Shown: one piece after another, positions 33,601-44,237 of the stretch
Position numbering within the stretch: position 1 is the first letter of the stretch
How the letters are laid out: each line of letters starts with the position of its first letter
Origin: Saturnia japonica
Lineage: Eukaryota; Arthropoda; Insecta; Lepidoptera; Saturniidae
DNA: 64,000 nucleotides
Direction: 5' to 3'
NCBI GenBank assembly: GCA_033032175.1
Contig: CM065307.1
Location: 8,556,001-8,620,000 of the forward strand
Program-made: the position numbers and the translations under genes
The notes under the pieces: generated by a model
What the model was told of the DNA's origin: nothing
Databases searched by the model: none
Seen by the model: only the letters and a program-made list of their open reading frames with translations

Positions 33601-36600
33601 ATTCTCTATGCAACAGAAAAAGAACCAAAGTCTCAAAATAACTCTAAATCAACAGATTGTTACAAAGAGAAACAGGAAATGCTGTTAGGCTTACTGAACG
33701 ATCTTCAAGGTGAAATAGGAGACAGTGATTCGATGTTGCCAAACAAGATTGTAGAGCATGATGATGCACAGCAGCTGCAGTTCTTATCTAAGTCTTCAAC
33801 ACAAAATATTTCAACAACAAAATCAACTATCACAGATAATGATGACACTATTTCTTCGAGTAATACTAATGCAGTGAGGCAAGATTTATTAGAAAACCCT
33901 AATAACTGTAATGTGAATCCCAACAATGTGATAGATTCTTTAAAACAAGTTCATGTCCTTGAATCTTTCACAATTGTGCCGAGTAAGAAAAATTCACATC
34001 CTCAACTTAAAGTTACCCAACAACAGCCAACTTCAACTCCAACAGCGAAAAACAGTGAAAATGTGGAAAAATTAATTGAGATGGACAAAGATGTTTCAGA
34101 GTTAAATTTATCTAATATTTTAGCTGGAATTAATACTAATACTTTGCTACTAGCTCTGCAGAACTTACAACAGGTTACACAAAATACTTCAATTGAGAAT
34201 GGTAAACAGAATAATGATAATAGTAGTAAACTTGATGATACGGACAGGAATGTTCAAAATGTAGAAACAATTAATTTAACAAATGATGAGGAGTGGGAGA
34301 AGGAATCAAACAGAGGTGGTAGCATAGAAAGGATGTTAGAGCAGTTAGATGGAACTGGACATGAAGAAACACCTTTCTTAAGTGATATCTTTGACCCAGG
34401 GCCTGTGGTAATACCAGCAAATGTTGCTAGAAAGTTAAACATAAACCTTAATAATCCTCAAGAAACTACGGGTGAAAAATTGAAGCCTCATATTAATGAA
34501 AATGCACCTGTCATAGGAAATTTTAAAAGTTTTGCTCTTCCAAAGCCTATATTGTTAAATAGACTCAAACTTTCTATAAAACACACTGATAAAACTCCAA
34601 AAAATCCAGATATTCTAAAGAAAAAAAGAAGGAGAAAGGTTTGTATTTACTTAATATTTATATCTGAACGATCAAAATTCTTGGCAAGTCTTCTAATGAT
34701 AATTATGTTTTTTTAATTGGTAGTAGTGATTTTGATGTTCATAAATACCTTCTCATAGCCTAAATAGGAAACCAGACAATAATTAAAAAAAAAGTAGTTG
34801 AAAATAATCTTCCTTATATTATAATCCACATTTAATCAATTTTTTGTGAAATTAAATTGATTTATATTTTCAAATTAATAAATAAGATTGAATATTTTGT
34901 ACTATTCTCATGTCAAACAAAACACCAATGCAACACAGCGCATGACATCATTTGCGTGCAACCAAATGTTACCTAAGTGGTGTGTTGAGCTGACATCTGT
35001 TGTTTCCTTATAATTGTTGTTAAAAAGTTGTCTGGTTGCTTAACATCACCATGTAATGGAAAAATGAATAACTATTCTAGAAAATAAATAACTAATCTAG
35101 AAGTTTCAAATCAACAATATGCCGTGTGTGTTTTCGTGGTGATTGAGTCTGTACCTTTCCATAGGAAGAGGTCTTGGCCCAATAGTGAGACTGGTATTAT
35201 TGTCACTATAATATCGTAAATAAAAGATGTATGGGTGTGTTTTATTTGTGAACTATTTGTTACAGAGTAAAGCTCCAGCAACACAAGGTGAGAGAGACCA
35301 GGAAGGTGAAGAAGAAGATGATGATGAAGAATCTGGAGATGAAGCAGATTTGTCCAAATATGACCTTTGGGGTAGTGATGAAGAAAAGGGCAACTCTTCA
35401 AAACCTGGTAAGTTTTAATTTGTTTTACTACAACTATTGAGTAATGTTGGCTAAATGGTAGCGTGTAAGACACTGCATTGATCAACAAGATTTTGAATCT
35501 CATCAGTGTGCCTGAGATTTCGGTGAAGGAAAACCTCGTGATGAAACCATAGCATGGTGGTAGGGCATTTCGTAATGCCTGGCTGGATAGCTACCACTCT
35601 CAAATTGAAAGTCTGTCTTTAAATATCTATAGGTGTGTTCTGGCAGTTGCACTTGAGACCCGGTCCTCCCACTAGGCTTAGCTTGTTACTATTTAGGGCT
35701 ACATTGTCACTTATCAACATTGAGGTGAGATTGTGGCAAACATTAAATTAAGGCCTATGAAATGTTTTTTAAAAATCATTAAAACAGGCAATATAATTAC
35801 TGACTGTGAAAAAGGAGGGTTATGTTTTTCGAGCGTACATATGTATATCTATTTTTTTGGCACACTCTGTAACCTAAACGGCTTGATGGATTTTAGCATA
35901 TGTGGTGTCGTTAGATTCGACTTAATTGTGAGAGTGAAATAGGCTATATAATATTTAGGTATGGTGTTTGGAAATAAAATAAAAAGCACAATTAGAAAAA
36001 AAAATATTCTCAAGTGGTTTTGTTGCCCTTTAATTTATTGTTCCCTTCTTAATAATTTAATATCTAGGCGGAAAAATAAGAAAAACACCTGTCTAGGTAA
36101 ACCTGAAATGTAAAACACATTATCTAAATGCGGTTTCATCGAAATTGTTGGAGCCGTTTCCGAGAAACCAATTACATATAATATAATATATATACAAGAA
36201 TTGCTAACTTAATATAATAAGATATGTATTTAGTTTTTATGAAGTAAAGCATAAATAGTTTTTTTTTTTTCAGTAAATGAAGATGAAGTAAAGGATGGTG
36301 AAAATTCTAAAGAGAGCGCAACAGAAGAGGGTGATACAAATGGGAAATCTTCACCGGAGCCAAAAAAGAGAAGGTTTGTTTTCGATGTGGGTAAAATGTG
36401 ACAATAAAAGTAGTATTAAGTTTAATTTGATTTAAAAAAAAAATCTGGCTGAAAAGAGCTTTAAAATCAGTTTAATCTAATGTTCTGATTTGTATAGAAA
36501 ATAGCTGTTACAAATTGGTTAAGTATTTAAAAAAAAAGTTCACAAAGCAGTCTACAGATGGCACTTCTGCTTTTAAATTTGTGAGTGGCAATAGTAACGT

Positions 36601-39600
36601 TATTTCATTCTGGGTTCGTTTACATTTATATTAAATTGAACTGAAACAAATAGTAAAAGTTAATTAAACGTTAAATGTTAATTAGTTAGTTAAATGGCCT
36701 TCATTAATTTACACATGTAACTTGCATATGTATTTAGCTGTAAGTTTTCTTAAAATAAAATAAAATAAAAATAAATAACCACAAAAATTCTTAAAAAACT
36801 ACATTGCTGAACTAACTTTGAAAATATCATACTTTTCAAAATTATATGAAAAGAACAACCGGATAGTGTTTGAATAAAAGAGGATTATAATTCATGTTTA
36901 ATTATTCGTATTTACATTAAACCAAAATTATATGCAAAATACCCTTATTTGTTCTAAAAATAATAATAAATTATCTTCTAGTTAGTGATAATTATGAAGG
37001 GGTAAAATGTTTGTTCAATTATAAGTTTAGCTGTAAACAGTTATATTAGGTTTTAAATAATTTTAAATATGTAGGTCTAGGAGTTCGTCGTCGACTTCAA
37101 GTTCATCATCCAGTTCGAGTAGTAGTCACAGCTCCACGCAGACGCCAAAAAACAAGTAAATTATATTTTTAAAATTTTCAAGATAATCAACTACTGAATG
37201 ACTTAGTTTGGTTTATTTAAGGAGAATAATTAAATGTAGCAAAATATCAACCTAAATAAAGCAGTATTCTGCAAATAGATATAATCTTTCTATCTTTTAT
37301 TCTACATCATCCCCAATTATGGCGATTAGAGTCTTAAATGATCTTGGAGATATTGTGTTTTACCTGCACTCGTGATAGATATAATATGTTCAATTTGTAA
37401 TAATACGTTCTAACAGAAATCTATACCGCGATAGACACAATTTTTTTTTTTTTTTAGATCTCACTATATCTGATCTGACTTAGGGGCCCTGAAGCCGCTG
37501 CGGCTTTTACAGTTTCACCGAACTTGCGCAGCTCAAATATTTATGTAAAGTAGACGATAATCATAGTTTTGAATTCCCTGGTTTCCTTCTGTAAAACATG
37601 GGTCGATTTTAATATTTATCTTGTGAATAAAATAAAAAGTACTTTGGTTATCCCTAAATTATGTTTTCTTTTTTTTAATTTATGCCTGATAACGGTAGTA
37701 TGCTTGAGCAATTTCAATAAGGGTGCGTTCAAATATTATGTAACGCAATTTCTGAAGATTTTTGACCCTCCCCCTCCATGTAACGCGTCAAAACAATTTT
37801 CTGTTCCCCTCCCCCTCCTTAAACGTTACGTAACACCCAAGTCAGCAAGTCAGCATGAGAGCTTTTATAGGCCAAGAACAGCGGATAATGCAAATCTCCC
37901 TGTTTTTGGGACATTACAGTATGAACTCACTTTAACAACACTGATTAAAGCCATACAGTCGAGAGATTACCCGTAAAACAAACGAAAATGCTGCCAACTT
38001 GGGAGAATAAAATAAAAATGACGTACAATGCAATGGAGGGATTATACGTAAAATATAAACGAAAAGGCTTGCGATCTTGGGAAATTTTAATTGCCTAGTT
38101 TTTTTATTGAAAATTATTTAAAAAAATAACGTTATGTAACGCGTTGTTCGACCCCCCGTCCCGCCTTGTAACGCATTGTAACGTTTTATAAGACCCCCTC
38201 CCCCTCAAACCCACAAATCGCATAACGTAATACTTGAACGCCCCCTAATTTTAGGTCTCCTAGTTGTTATATTATTAATTTATGGAAAAATCAAAACATA
38301 GTAGTAATAGATATGATAAAATATTGGGTCTAGAGCAGTGGTTCCCGACCATCCGTAAGAGCAAAAATATGGCCAGGAGAAGTTTCAAATATATATTTTT
38401 TTTAATATTAATTTCTTATAACGTGTGACACTGGTGAGTAGTGGTGACCGCGGATGCCTGAGGCGAGGCCAAGTGATCAAATATATTAAAAATTTCTTCT
38501 TTTACACCTGCAGTTTATTTTTCTCGAACCTCGGCTCGAACAAGAAATTTAAAGTTGTCCCCGTTTCAAAAAGGATGGGAACCATTGCTCTAGAGTCATT
38601 ATCTAGGGACAAAACGGAGAAATATGATTGTATGGACTAAATTAAAAGCATTTTCTCTTAATAGGGCGTAAAAAAATTATTTCTACAGATGGAGAAGTTT
38701 CTATCATTTCATAATAAAAGTTATTCGGAATTTTTTTCGATTACACTTTCTGTAGAAGTTTAGTTGTAAAAAAGATAATAAACTATAGACGGTAGAAAGG
38801 GAGCGAGTAATGTAAGTAATGAAATAATGTTATGTAATGTAGTAATGTAAAAGTTCTATTTACGAATGTCAATTTTGGTTCTGAAGTTCTGAAATGATTT
38901 TAAATAAAAAAAAAAAAAATTTAAAGTATAGAATTAAAATTACACTTTTTTGTCGTACTGGTCATGTATTGTGTAGTTAGAAAAGACTTCTATATCTTTG
39001 TTTAGGATAGGAAAATTACATGGCCAAGTAGATAGTTCGCTTATGGTTTTTATACAATGTACCAATGACTTAAGAGCCGCTGCGTGCTTACATGATCAGA
39101 GAATTTGTCAAATTTATACTAGTTTAGAAATTAGTAACTTAAATTCATCTTTTGCTGTGTACAAGAGCTGAAGCCACGAGAACCAGAGTGGCCTATTGGC
39201 TTTTTTTTTCGATAAATTCACCTATTTAACATATTCATAATCAAAAAAATAACTTTTACAATGACCTAAAGTTATTAAATTCATGCTGTCATGTATGTAT
39301 CACGTAAATAACTTTGGGCCAGTGTGGTTTTGTAATAGCACATTAATTGATTATGAATATGTTAATAGGTGAATTTATCGAAAAAAGCAGATAGGGCACT
39401 TTGGTTCTCGTGGTCTCAATTAGAACATAAAATAACAAGTGCCTACGTAAATGTGTTTAGTGATGATACTAGAAGATACTATTAGGTCCTTACATATGAA
39501 ATTGGCGTTTTGTACGGGAGGAATATAAAGTCAATTTTTTTTTTGTAAAATATATTTAATTAATCGAAGTATGCACCGTTGTTATCTATGCACTTTTGCC

Positions 39601-42600
39601 ATCTCATAGGTAGTTCATTGATCCCTTTACTAAAAAAACCATGTGGGCGAGAATCAATAAACTTTTTGAAGGCGGTTTGGACTCCCGCATCGGAGTTGAA
39701 TTTTTTTCCTTGTAAGAAATTGTCCAAATTCCTGAAAAAATAGTAATCTGTTGGAGCAAGGTCCGGGGAGTACGGTGGATGTCGCAGACATTCCAATTGT
39801 AGCTCATCTAACTTAGTGGTTATTTGTTGTGCAGTGTGTGGTCTTGCGTTGTCGTGAAGTAGTAGTGGCCTACAGCGATTAAACAATCTCGTTTGTTTAG
39901 CAGCTAGTTCTTCCTTCATGGTTTGCAGTTGCTGACAATAGATATATACCGTAATCGCTTGGACAGATTTTAGAAAGCTGTAGTGAACGACACCGGCGCT
40001 AGTCCACCAAACACTCACAAGTATCTTTTTCTGAGTCAATTTTCGTTTAGGGCAGGATTTGGCTGGGTCTCCAGGGTTCAGCCATTGCGACGAGCGCTTC
40101 GGATTATCGTACAGTATCCACTTTTCATCACAAGTAATGATTCGATTTAAAATCCCTTCATTATTGTGTCGGTTGAGCAAAGTAACACAGCAGTCGACGC
40201 GTGTTTGCAAGTTCGATTCACTCAATTCATTCAATTCATCGTTCAAGTTTTTTTACTTTCCCTATTTGCTTCAAGTGGATTAATACAGTTTTATCACTTA
40301 CCCGAAGTGACTTGAAGTGCTTTGTGATGGATCCGCTTCCACAATAGCCTTTAATTCTTCATTTTCCACTTTGGTCTGCGGCCGTCCACGGGGTTGGTTC
40401 TGAAGGTCGAAATTTCCAGAACGAAAACGTTAAAATCAAAAACGTACCGTGCTTTCCTTTGCGACACCAGCGCCGTATACATCATTAATCCTTCGAGCTG
40501 TTTCTGCAGCACTGGTGCCAAGGTAGAACTCTTACTCGTAAATATACCGATATTTAATGTTATCCATTGTGCGGTAATAAGCGACGCCAAAGAAAAAAAT
40601 AATGAGGAAAAACAAATGAATGACTGTTTTCAAAACTCAAATGTACCAGCTAAATGAATTTATAAATTTGAATTTGGAATTCTTAACCAAAGAGGAGATA
40701 TTTCAGATCAAAGTGGTCAGTACGACAAAACGCTAATTTCATATGTAAGGACCTAATATTAGTATGAGATAGGTAACGCAGTACGTACCCCTCGTATTAT
40801 GGAACTGCGTAACCGTAACTGAAAACTTCCGGATATCCCAAATAAAAAATAACTGTAACCGTAAATGTATCCGTTATAATTGTTTCGAATTTAGTATAGG
40901 GACGAAGTCGAATGATACATTGTCGAGTACTAAAAAGTAACTAATAATTATCTAAAATAAAGTTAATATTGTTCATCTACAAACGTTTCAAATAATACCT
41001 GTTTAACTATATTATACAATTCTTTGTAAAATTTGATATCCACAAGTGAATTACTGAATTATCCGAAACAATTTCATATCCGAATCCATGATCGAAACCG
41101 ATTAAATACTGTAAAGATGCCCATTTCCAGATCCGAAATCTCGTGTATGTAATATACGTACCCCCAGAACCCATATCTCTATACCCATCCCCAGAACGTA
41201 GACCGAAATATGAATGGCTGCGGATATAAGTAAAAACTATTGCTGGGATAATTGTTACTTTGTACTGCTTGCTGTTTCTCCTGGTAGAAGGCAAATATTT
41301 CGGAGACAGGGCAATGTAAAAATGTTCGTTATAGGGAAAGGATTACGATTTAAACTTGGTCAGTTTGGATAGTTAATGTATATAAGAAGACTAGCTGTGC
41401 CCGCGGCTTCGCTCACGTGGACTACAAAATGCCCGCGCGGATTTTGATCCCTCGCTCCCGGCTTTTTTAAAGACAAAAACAAAAATGCTTATTGTTTGTA
41501 TTCCTTAGAAGATAGACGTATACTCTACCTGACATTTTTTAGGTCTTTTTAATGCCTACAATTATGTAGTACATTAATTTGCTATAGCTCTTACGGTTTA
41601 CTCAGCGTAAGCCATTTAAGCGTCCGAATTCGTTCATCATGACCAGTTTTTTATATTTGTGCAGAACACTAATTCTTTTTCTAATATAAAAGTAGTCTAA
41701 GTTACTCCCTATAAAATCAGCTGTCTACCAGTGAAAGTCCCGTCAAAATCGGTACAACCATTTCGGAGATTACCCGGAACAAACAGATAGACAGACAAAA
41801 ATTTTAAAATGGTTTTTTTTTTTATAGCTATAATATATAATTTCATATGCGTTTTTAGTAAAAAACTGTTATTTTGATATTACAAACTGACACATCAATT
41901 TTATTAATTGTATAGATTCTGCGTTGTGCTTTTCTTGCAGATTTTGTTTTGTTGCTAACCAAAAACTAGTTTACTCTAGGTACCTAGTGTTTTCGTGAAT
42001 TTAGAACGTCTGGCTAGAGATTACAAAATGTCCCGCCATGTTACTGAAGAATTATAAGAGCTACCAAATAAACGAATAATAAAACAATATCTACATGAAA
42101 CATTATCACACAATTTAATTCGTAGCAGATGTAATTGACTCAATTTTTATTCGACGACTGCGCAATGTGTACGGGTTAACCTATACGCGTGAAGATCTGC
42201 ACAATAGTCGTGATTACATACCTGAGTAATTTTGCGTGATTGCTCAGATGAAGTAAAATTTAAAAAAAGAATGCGTGAGTGTCGTGGAACACTCGGTTGG
42301 AACGAAGTTCGTAACCTTGAACCAATAAGCGCGCACCTATGACTGGGTACAGCCAATAGCATACGCGCTATGGTTAATCGTCTACACTATAGAAAGGGTC
42401 GTGACGGAAAATTCTTACACTTGTTTTCCCCTAGAATCCGTACCGTGCTATAAGGTACTTCGTTCCAATAATTAAAAAAGATAAACCTGATCGAGTTTAT
42501 TGCCGGTTCTTCTCTATGACAGGGATGTTTTCCGAGCCGGTAGTAGAGTTTTGACATTCACGAGTGCGTTCTTTGGGCCTAAATTGTATATAGTATTTTT

Positions 42601-43721
42601 AATCCAGAATCGTTTAATGATTGTTTAAAACTTCTATATACACATATATAATACATATAATTGTATTATTTGGACGATTTGTATAAACATTTCGCTTTAT
42701 TTTAAATATAATTGGGCGACTGACATTTGCTCGGTGCAAAAAAAAACCCATCTAGGTATACCTTTGGAAGTAAAGCATTATCTAAATACATTTTGATCCA
42801 AACCGTTAGAGTCGTTTCCAACAAACCAGATACCAACAAGTCACATTAAAAATCTTAACTGTGAGGGATTACAATAGGTTTTGAAATAGGTATTTCAAAT
42901 CCAGGAAAACATCATTCAGTTCAAAGAGGCTCAAAGTTTTGTAATGTTCATGAGCAGGTTTGACGATTTCAACTTGAACAGTGAACGTGAGACTTCGCCA
43001 AAAACGAAATCGCGCTCGAGGTCCAGGTCGCCGAGGTCACGCTCCGCTGGCCCTGCCCGACGCAAATCTAGAGATAGCCGATCTGCTGGAGAATCTAGGT
43101 ATAATATTATATCTTACATTATTTAGTATACTCTACTGTCCACAGAGTGTTGTTTGTTGTTTGGAATGATGTAGGTAGTCTTCTTGATAAACATTCGCAA
43201 CTTGAATAAAATGTATTAAGATTTTTTTGCTTATCTCTATTTACTACTAGCTGTTCCCCACAGTTTCACCCGTGTTAAGTTTACTCGACAACCTATCCAC
43301 CGCGCCGCCAACGCACGCGTTTAGGGTGTAGCCTAGCGCTGTTCTTCTAGTTCTTGTCTACAACATTCTAGATTGCTTGAAGTTCACTTTGCTCCGTTTC
43401 TTAGGTTCGTAGCGTGAAGTTATCTAACCTATAACCTTCCACAATAAATAGACTATAAAACGCGATGTTTTTTATCTGATTGGCATAGTTCTGCCGCTGA
43501 GAGAATGTCTATCACTGTCATTACAGACGACTGTTTTAGCGTCACACAATGGCGGCCCATCACGCAAATGTTACAGATCTTCGCGCGACAAGGAGCGGTC
43601 TCGGGATCGCGACCGGCGTGACAAGTCTCGAGGCGGCCGGGACCGGGATGATCGAAAACAGCGTCGTTACAGCCGCGAGGGAGGCAGTAACCACTACGCC
43701 GGCCGTGGCAGGCACCGCTAG
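30601..43721 (+). CDS. ZRANB2: ZRANB2-like RanBP2-type zinc-finger splicing factor
   Basis: Seven exons join in phase: 30601-30867, 30949-31095, 35266-35407, 36274-36373, 37075-37155, 42958-43098 and 43577-43721, giving 340 aa (human ZRANB2 is of similar size). Two RanBP2 zinc fingers lie at residues 5-30 (W-x-C-x4-C-x3-N-x6-C-x2-C) and 62-85 (W-x-C-x2-C-x3-N-x6-C-x2-C), with the family linker [18 protein letters not shown] between them. Then come [12 protein letters not shown] and [10 protein letters not shown], an acidic [12 protein letters not shown] block, a Ser run and an Arg/Ser-rich tail. The fingers bind single-stranded RNA with GGU cores, and the RS tail contacts the spliceosome in the nucleus. 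The start has A at -3. Exon 5 can also end at a TAA (37157). Exons 2 and 3 flank a possible giant cassette exon. Confidence 0.9.
31459..34638 (+). CDS. Giant phase-0 putative cassette exon (1,060 codons) in the ZRANB2-like gene
   Basis: An uninterrupted frame runs from an acceptor (TGCCTTCAG, 31450-31458) to a donor (AAAG|GTTTGT after 34638). The 3,180 nt is an exact multiple of three. Upstream exon 2 and downstream exon 3 are both phase 0, so inclusion keeps frame on both sides. A TAA lies 27-30 bases upstream of the acceptor, and a TAA at 34714 ends the read-through frame. The product is low-complexity (Asn, Ser, Thr, Asp), with one compact segment at about residues 158-216: [19 protein letters not shown], a [19 protein letters not shown] stretch and a short tail. 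This resembles the helix-turn-helix (DUF4817 type) at the start of some transposases. The end is basic (LKKKRRRK). It could instead belong to a separate nested gene with its own first exon. I do not recognise an orthologue. Confidence 0.7.
34717..34785 (+). repeat. Interspersed repeat D, copy 2 (fragment)
   Basis: Matches ggtagtagtgattttgatgttcataaatacctt against the copy at 25,030. Short and degenerate, in the intron after the giant exon. Confidence 0.4.
35442..35742 (+). repeat. tRNA-derived SINE (family B), in ZRANB2 intron 3
   Basis: The head ggctaaatggtagcgtgtaa resembles a Pol III A box and ttttgaatctc a decayed B box. The body includes ttcggtgaaggaaaacctcgtg, a gtagggc block and gttctggcagttgcacttgagacc. 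It ends near gaggtgagattgtggcaaac. It matches the inverted copy at 59,982-60,250 along its length. Confidence 0.7.
35760..36260. other. ZRANB2 intron 3 remainder, repeat-like
   Basis: No exon. At 36,070-36,170 a block (cctgtctaggtaaacctgaaatgtaaaacacattatctaa split by short gaps) resembles 42,745-42,835, suggesting another old interspersed repeat. Confidence 0.4.
36374..37074. other. ZRANB2 intron 4, nothing recognised
   Basis: AT-rich intron with canonical GT and AG ends, 701 bp, no bounded repeats seen. Confidence 0.6.
37441..37532 (-). repeat. tRNA-derived SINE (family A), copy 3
   Basis: The reverse complement carries aagttcggtgaaactgtaaa, gccgcagcggcttcagggcc and ctaagtcag, then a 15-bp A tail (seen as T15 at 37,441-37,455). 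Located in ZRANB2 intron 5. Confidence 0.65.
37721..38245. mobile_element. PIF/Harbinger-like MITE
   Basis: A 525-bp element with inverted ends GGGTGCGTTCAAATATTATG and (reverse complement) GGGGGCGTTCAAGTATTACG, flanked by TAA duplications (37718-37720, 38246-38248). 3-bp TAA/TTA duplications are the Harbinger signature. C-rich tracts next to the termini and repeated gtaacgc words form a long imperfect hairpin. The 135-codon open frame crossing it (37569-37976) is incidental. Confidence 0.75.
38336..38587. mobile_element. hAT-type MITE
   Basis: A 252-bp element with ends CAGTGGTTCCCGACCATCC and GGATGGGAACCATTG. It is flanked by an 8-bp duplication with one mismatch (gtctagag at 38328, ctctagag at 38588). 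CAGTGGTTC ends are classical for hAT. No coding capacity. Confidence 0.8.
39169..39418. mobile_element. Foldback (long inverted repeat) element
   Basis: The two ends mirror each other for about 70 bp: tgaagccacgagaaccagag...cgataaattcacctatttaa against the reverse complement tgagaccacgagaaccaaag...cgataaattcacctattaac, both continuing into catattcataatcaa. No target duplication was found. Non-coding. Confidence 0.7.
39482..40756 (-). mobile_element. Mariner (DD34D) transposon
   Basis: A 1,275-bp element, normal for mariner, flanked by TA (39480-39481, 40757-40758). The inverted ends TTAGGTCCTTACATATGAAA are identical for 20 bp and similar beyond. The transposase is on the minus strand. It lies in intron 5 of the ZRANB2-like gene, antisense to it. 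Confidence 0.92.
39560..40600 (-). pseudogene. Mariner transposase remnant
   Basis: The main piece (40246-39560) covers the catalytic domain: [12 protein letters not shown] (first Asp), [10 protein letters not shown] (second Asp) and [15 protein letters not shown] (third Asp). The last two Asp are 34 residues apart, the DD34D of true mariners. The N-terminal helix-turn-helix part lies between about 40,600 and 40,250 in shifted frames (for example [20 protein letters not shown] and [10 protein letters not shown]), with stops. The three catalytic Asp survive but the protein cannot be made whole. Confidence 0.9.
41391..41918 (+). repeat. Interspersed repeat C, copy 3
   Basis: The best-preserved head (ctagctgtgcccgcggcttcg), the central cgtcaaaatcggtacaacca block, cagatagacagacaaaaatt, and the end attaattgtatagatt. 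528 bp, in ZRANB2 intron 5. Confidence 0.8.
42505..42600 (+). repeat. Interspersed repeat D, copy 3
   Basis: ccggttcttctctatgacag followed by gagccggtagtagagttttgacattcacgagtgc, related to 25,030. Fragment in ZRANB2 intron 5. Confidence 0.45.
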
Positions 43722-43778
43722 CGTACCTCCAACGTGACGCATACCAACAGTCGTATACGTAACTGATGCGGTAAATGC

Positions 43779-43784
43779 AATAAA
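43779..43784 (+). terminator. Candidate polyadenylation signal of the ZRANB2-like gene
   Basis: AATAAA lies 58 bp after the stop codon at 43719-43721, the first canonical signal downstream. A hAT MITE begins 38 bp further on, so the 3' UTR is probably short unless transcription continues into the element. Confidence 0.5.
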
Positions 43785-43821
43785 ATACATAAGCTACATT
43801 AAATAACAACAATGGCATAAC

Positions 43822-44229
43822 TTGGGATGTAACGATATCGATACAGTACTATATATCGGTATCGCCGATCATTTATCAACGGATATGTAACAATTTGAAA
43901 AACGCGAAGCAACAATATTGCTTTTTCGTCGCAGGCGTGAGAGCCGCACGTGGTGCTGGCGGTGATATTGCCGTCGTATTGTTTCGCGCCTATTTACTAT
44001 TAATTTTGAAATTAAATATCAAATATCTATGTACTTATCATTAGAAATCTTATCGTCAGTTTTGTCCCGAAAATCTTTAATAACCTAAAAGTAATCCATA
44101 ACGCCAGACATGTAAAAATGTGTAGGAGCTTACTTCATTATTTATTACTAAGTTTTCAATATCGGTATTGCCGATATTTTATTACAATAATCGGTTTCAT
44201 ATCGGCAAAACGATGTATCGTTACATCTA
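43822..44229. mobile_element. hAT-like MITE downstream of the ZRANB2-like gene
   Basis: A 408-bp element with ends TTGGGATGTAACGATA and (reverse complement) TAGATGTAACGATA. It is flanked by an 8-bp duplication with one mismatch (ggcataac at 43814, gtcataac at 44230). Inside are inverted tatcggtat/gccgat words. No coding region. Confidence 0.65.
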
Positions 44230-44237
44230 GTCATAAC

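Noticed and set aside
37569..37976. A 135-codon plus-strand open frame
   Set aside because: It starts in intron DNA and runs across the border into the Harbinger-like MITE, so it is incidental.
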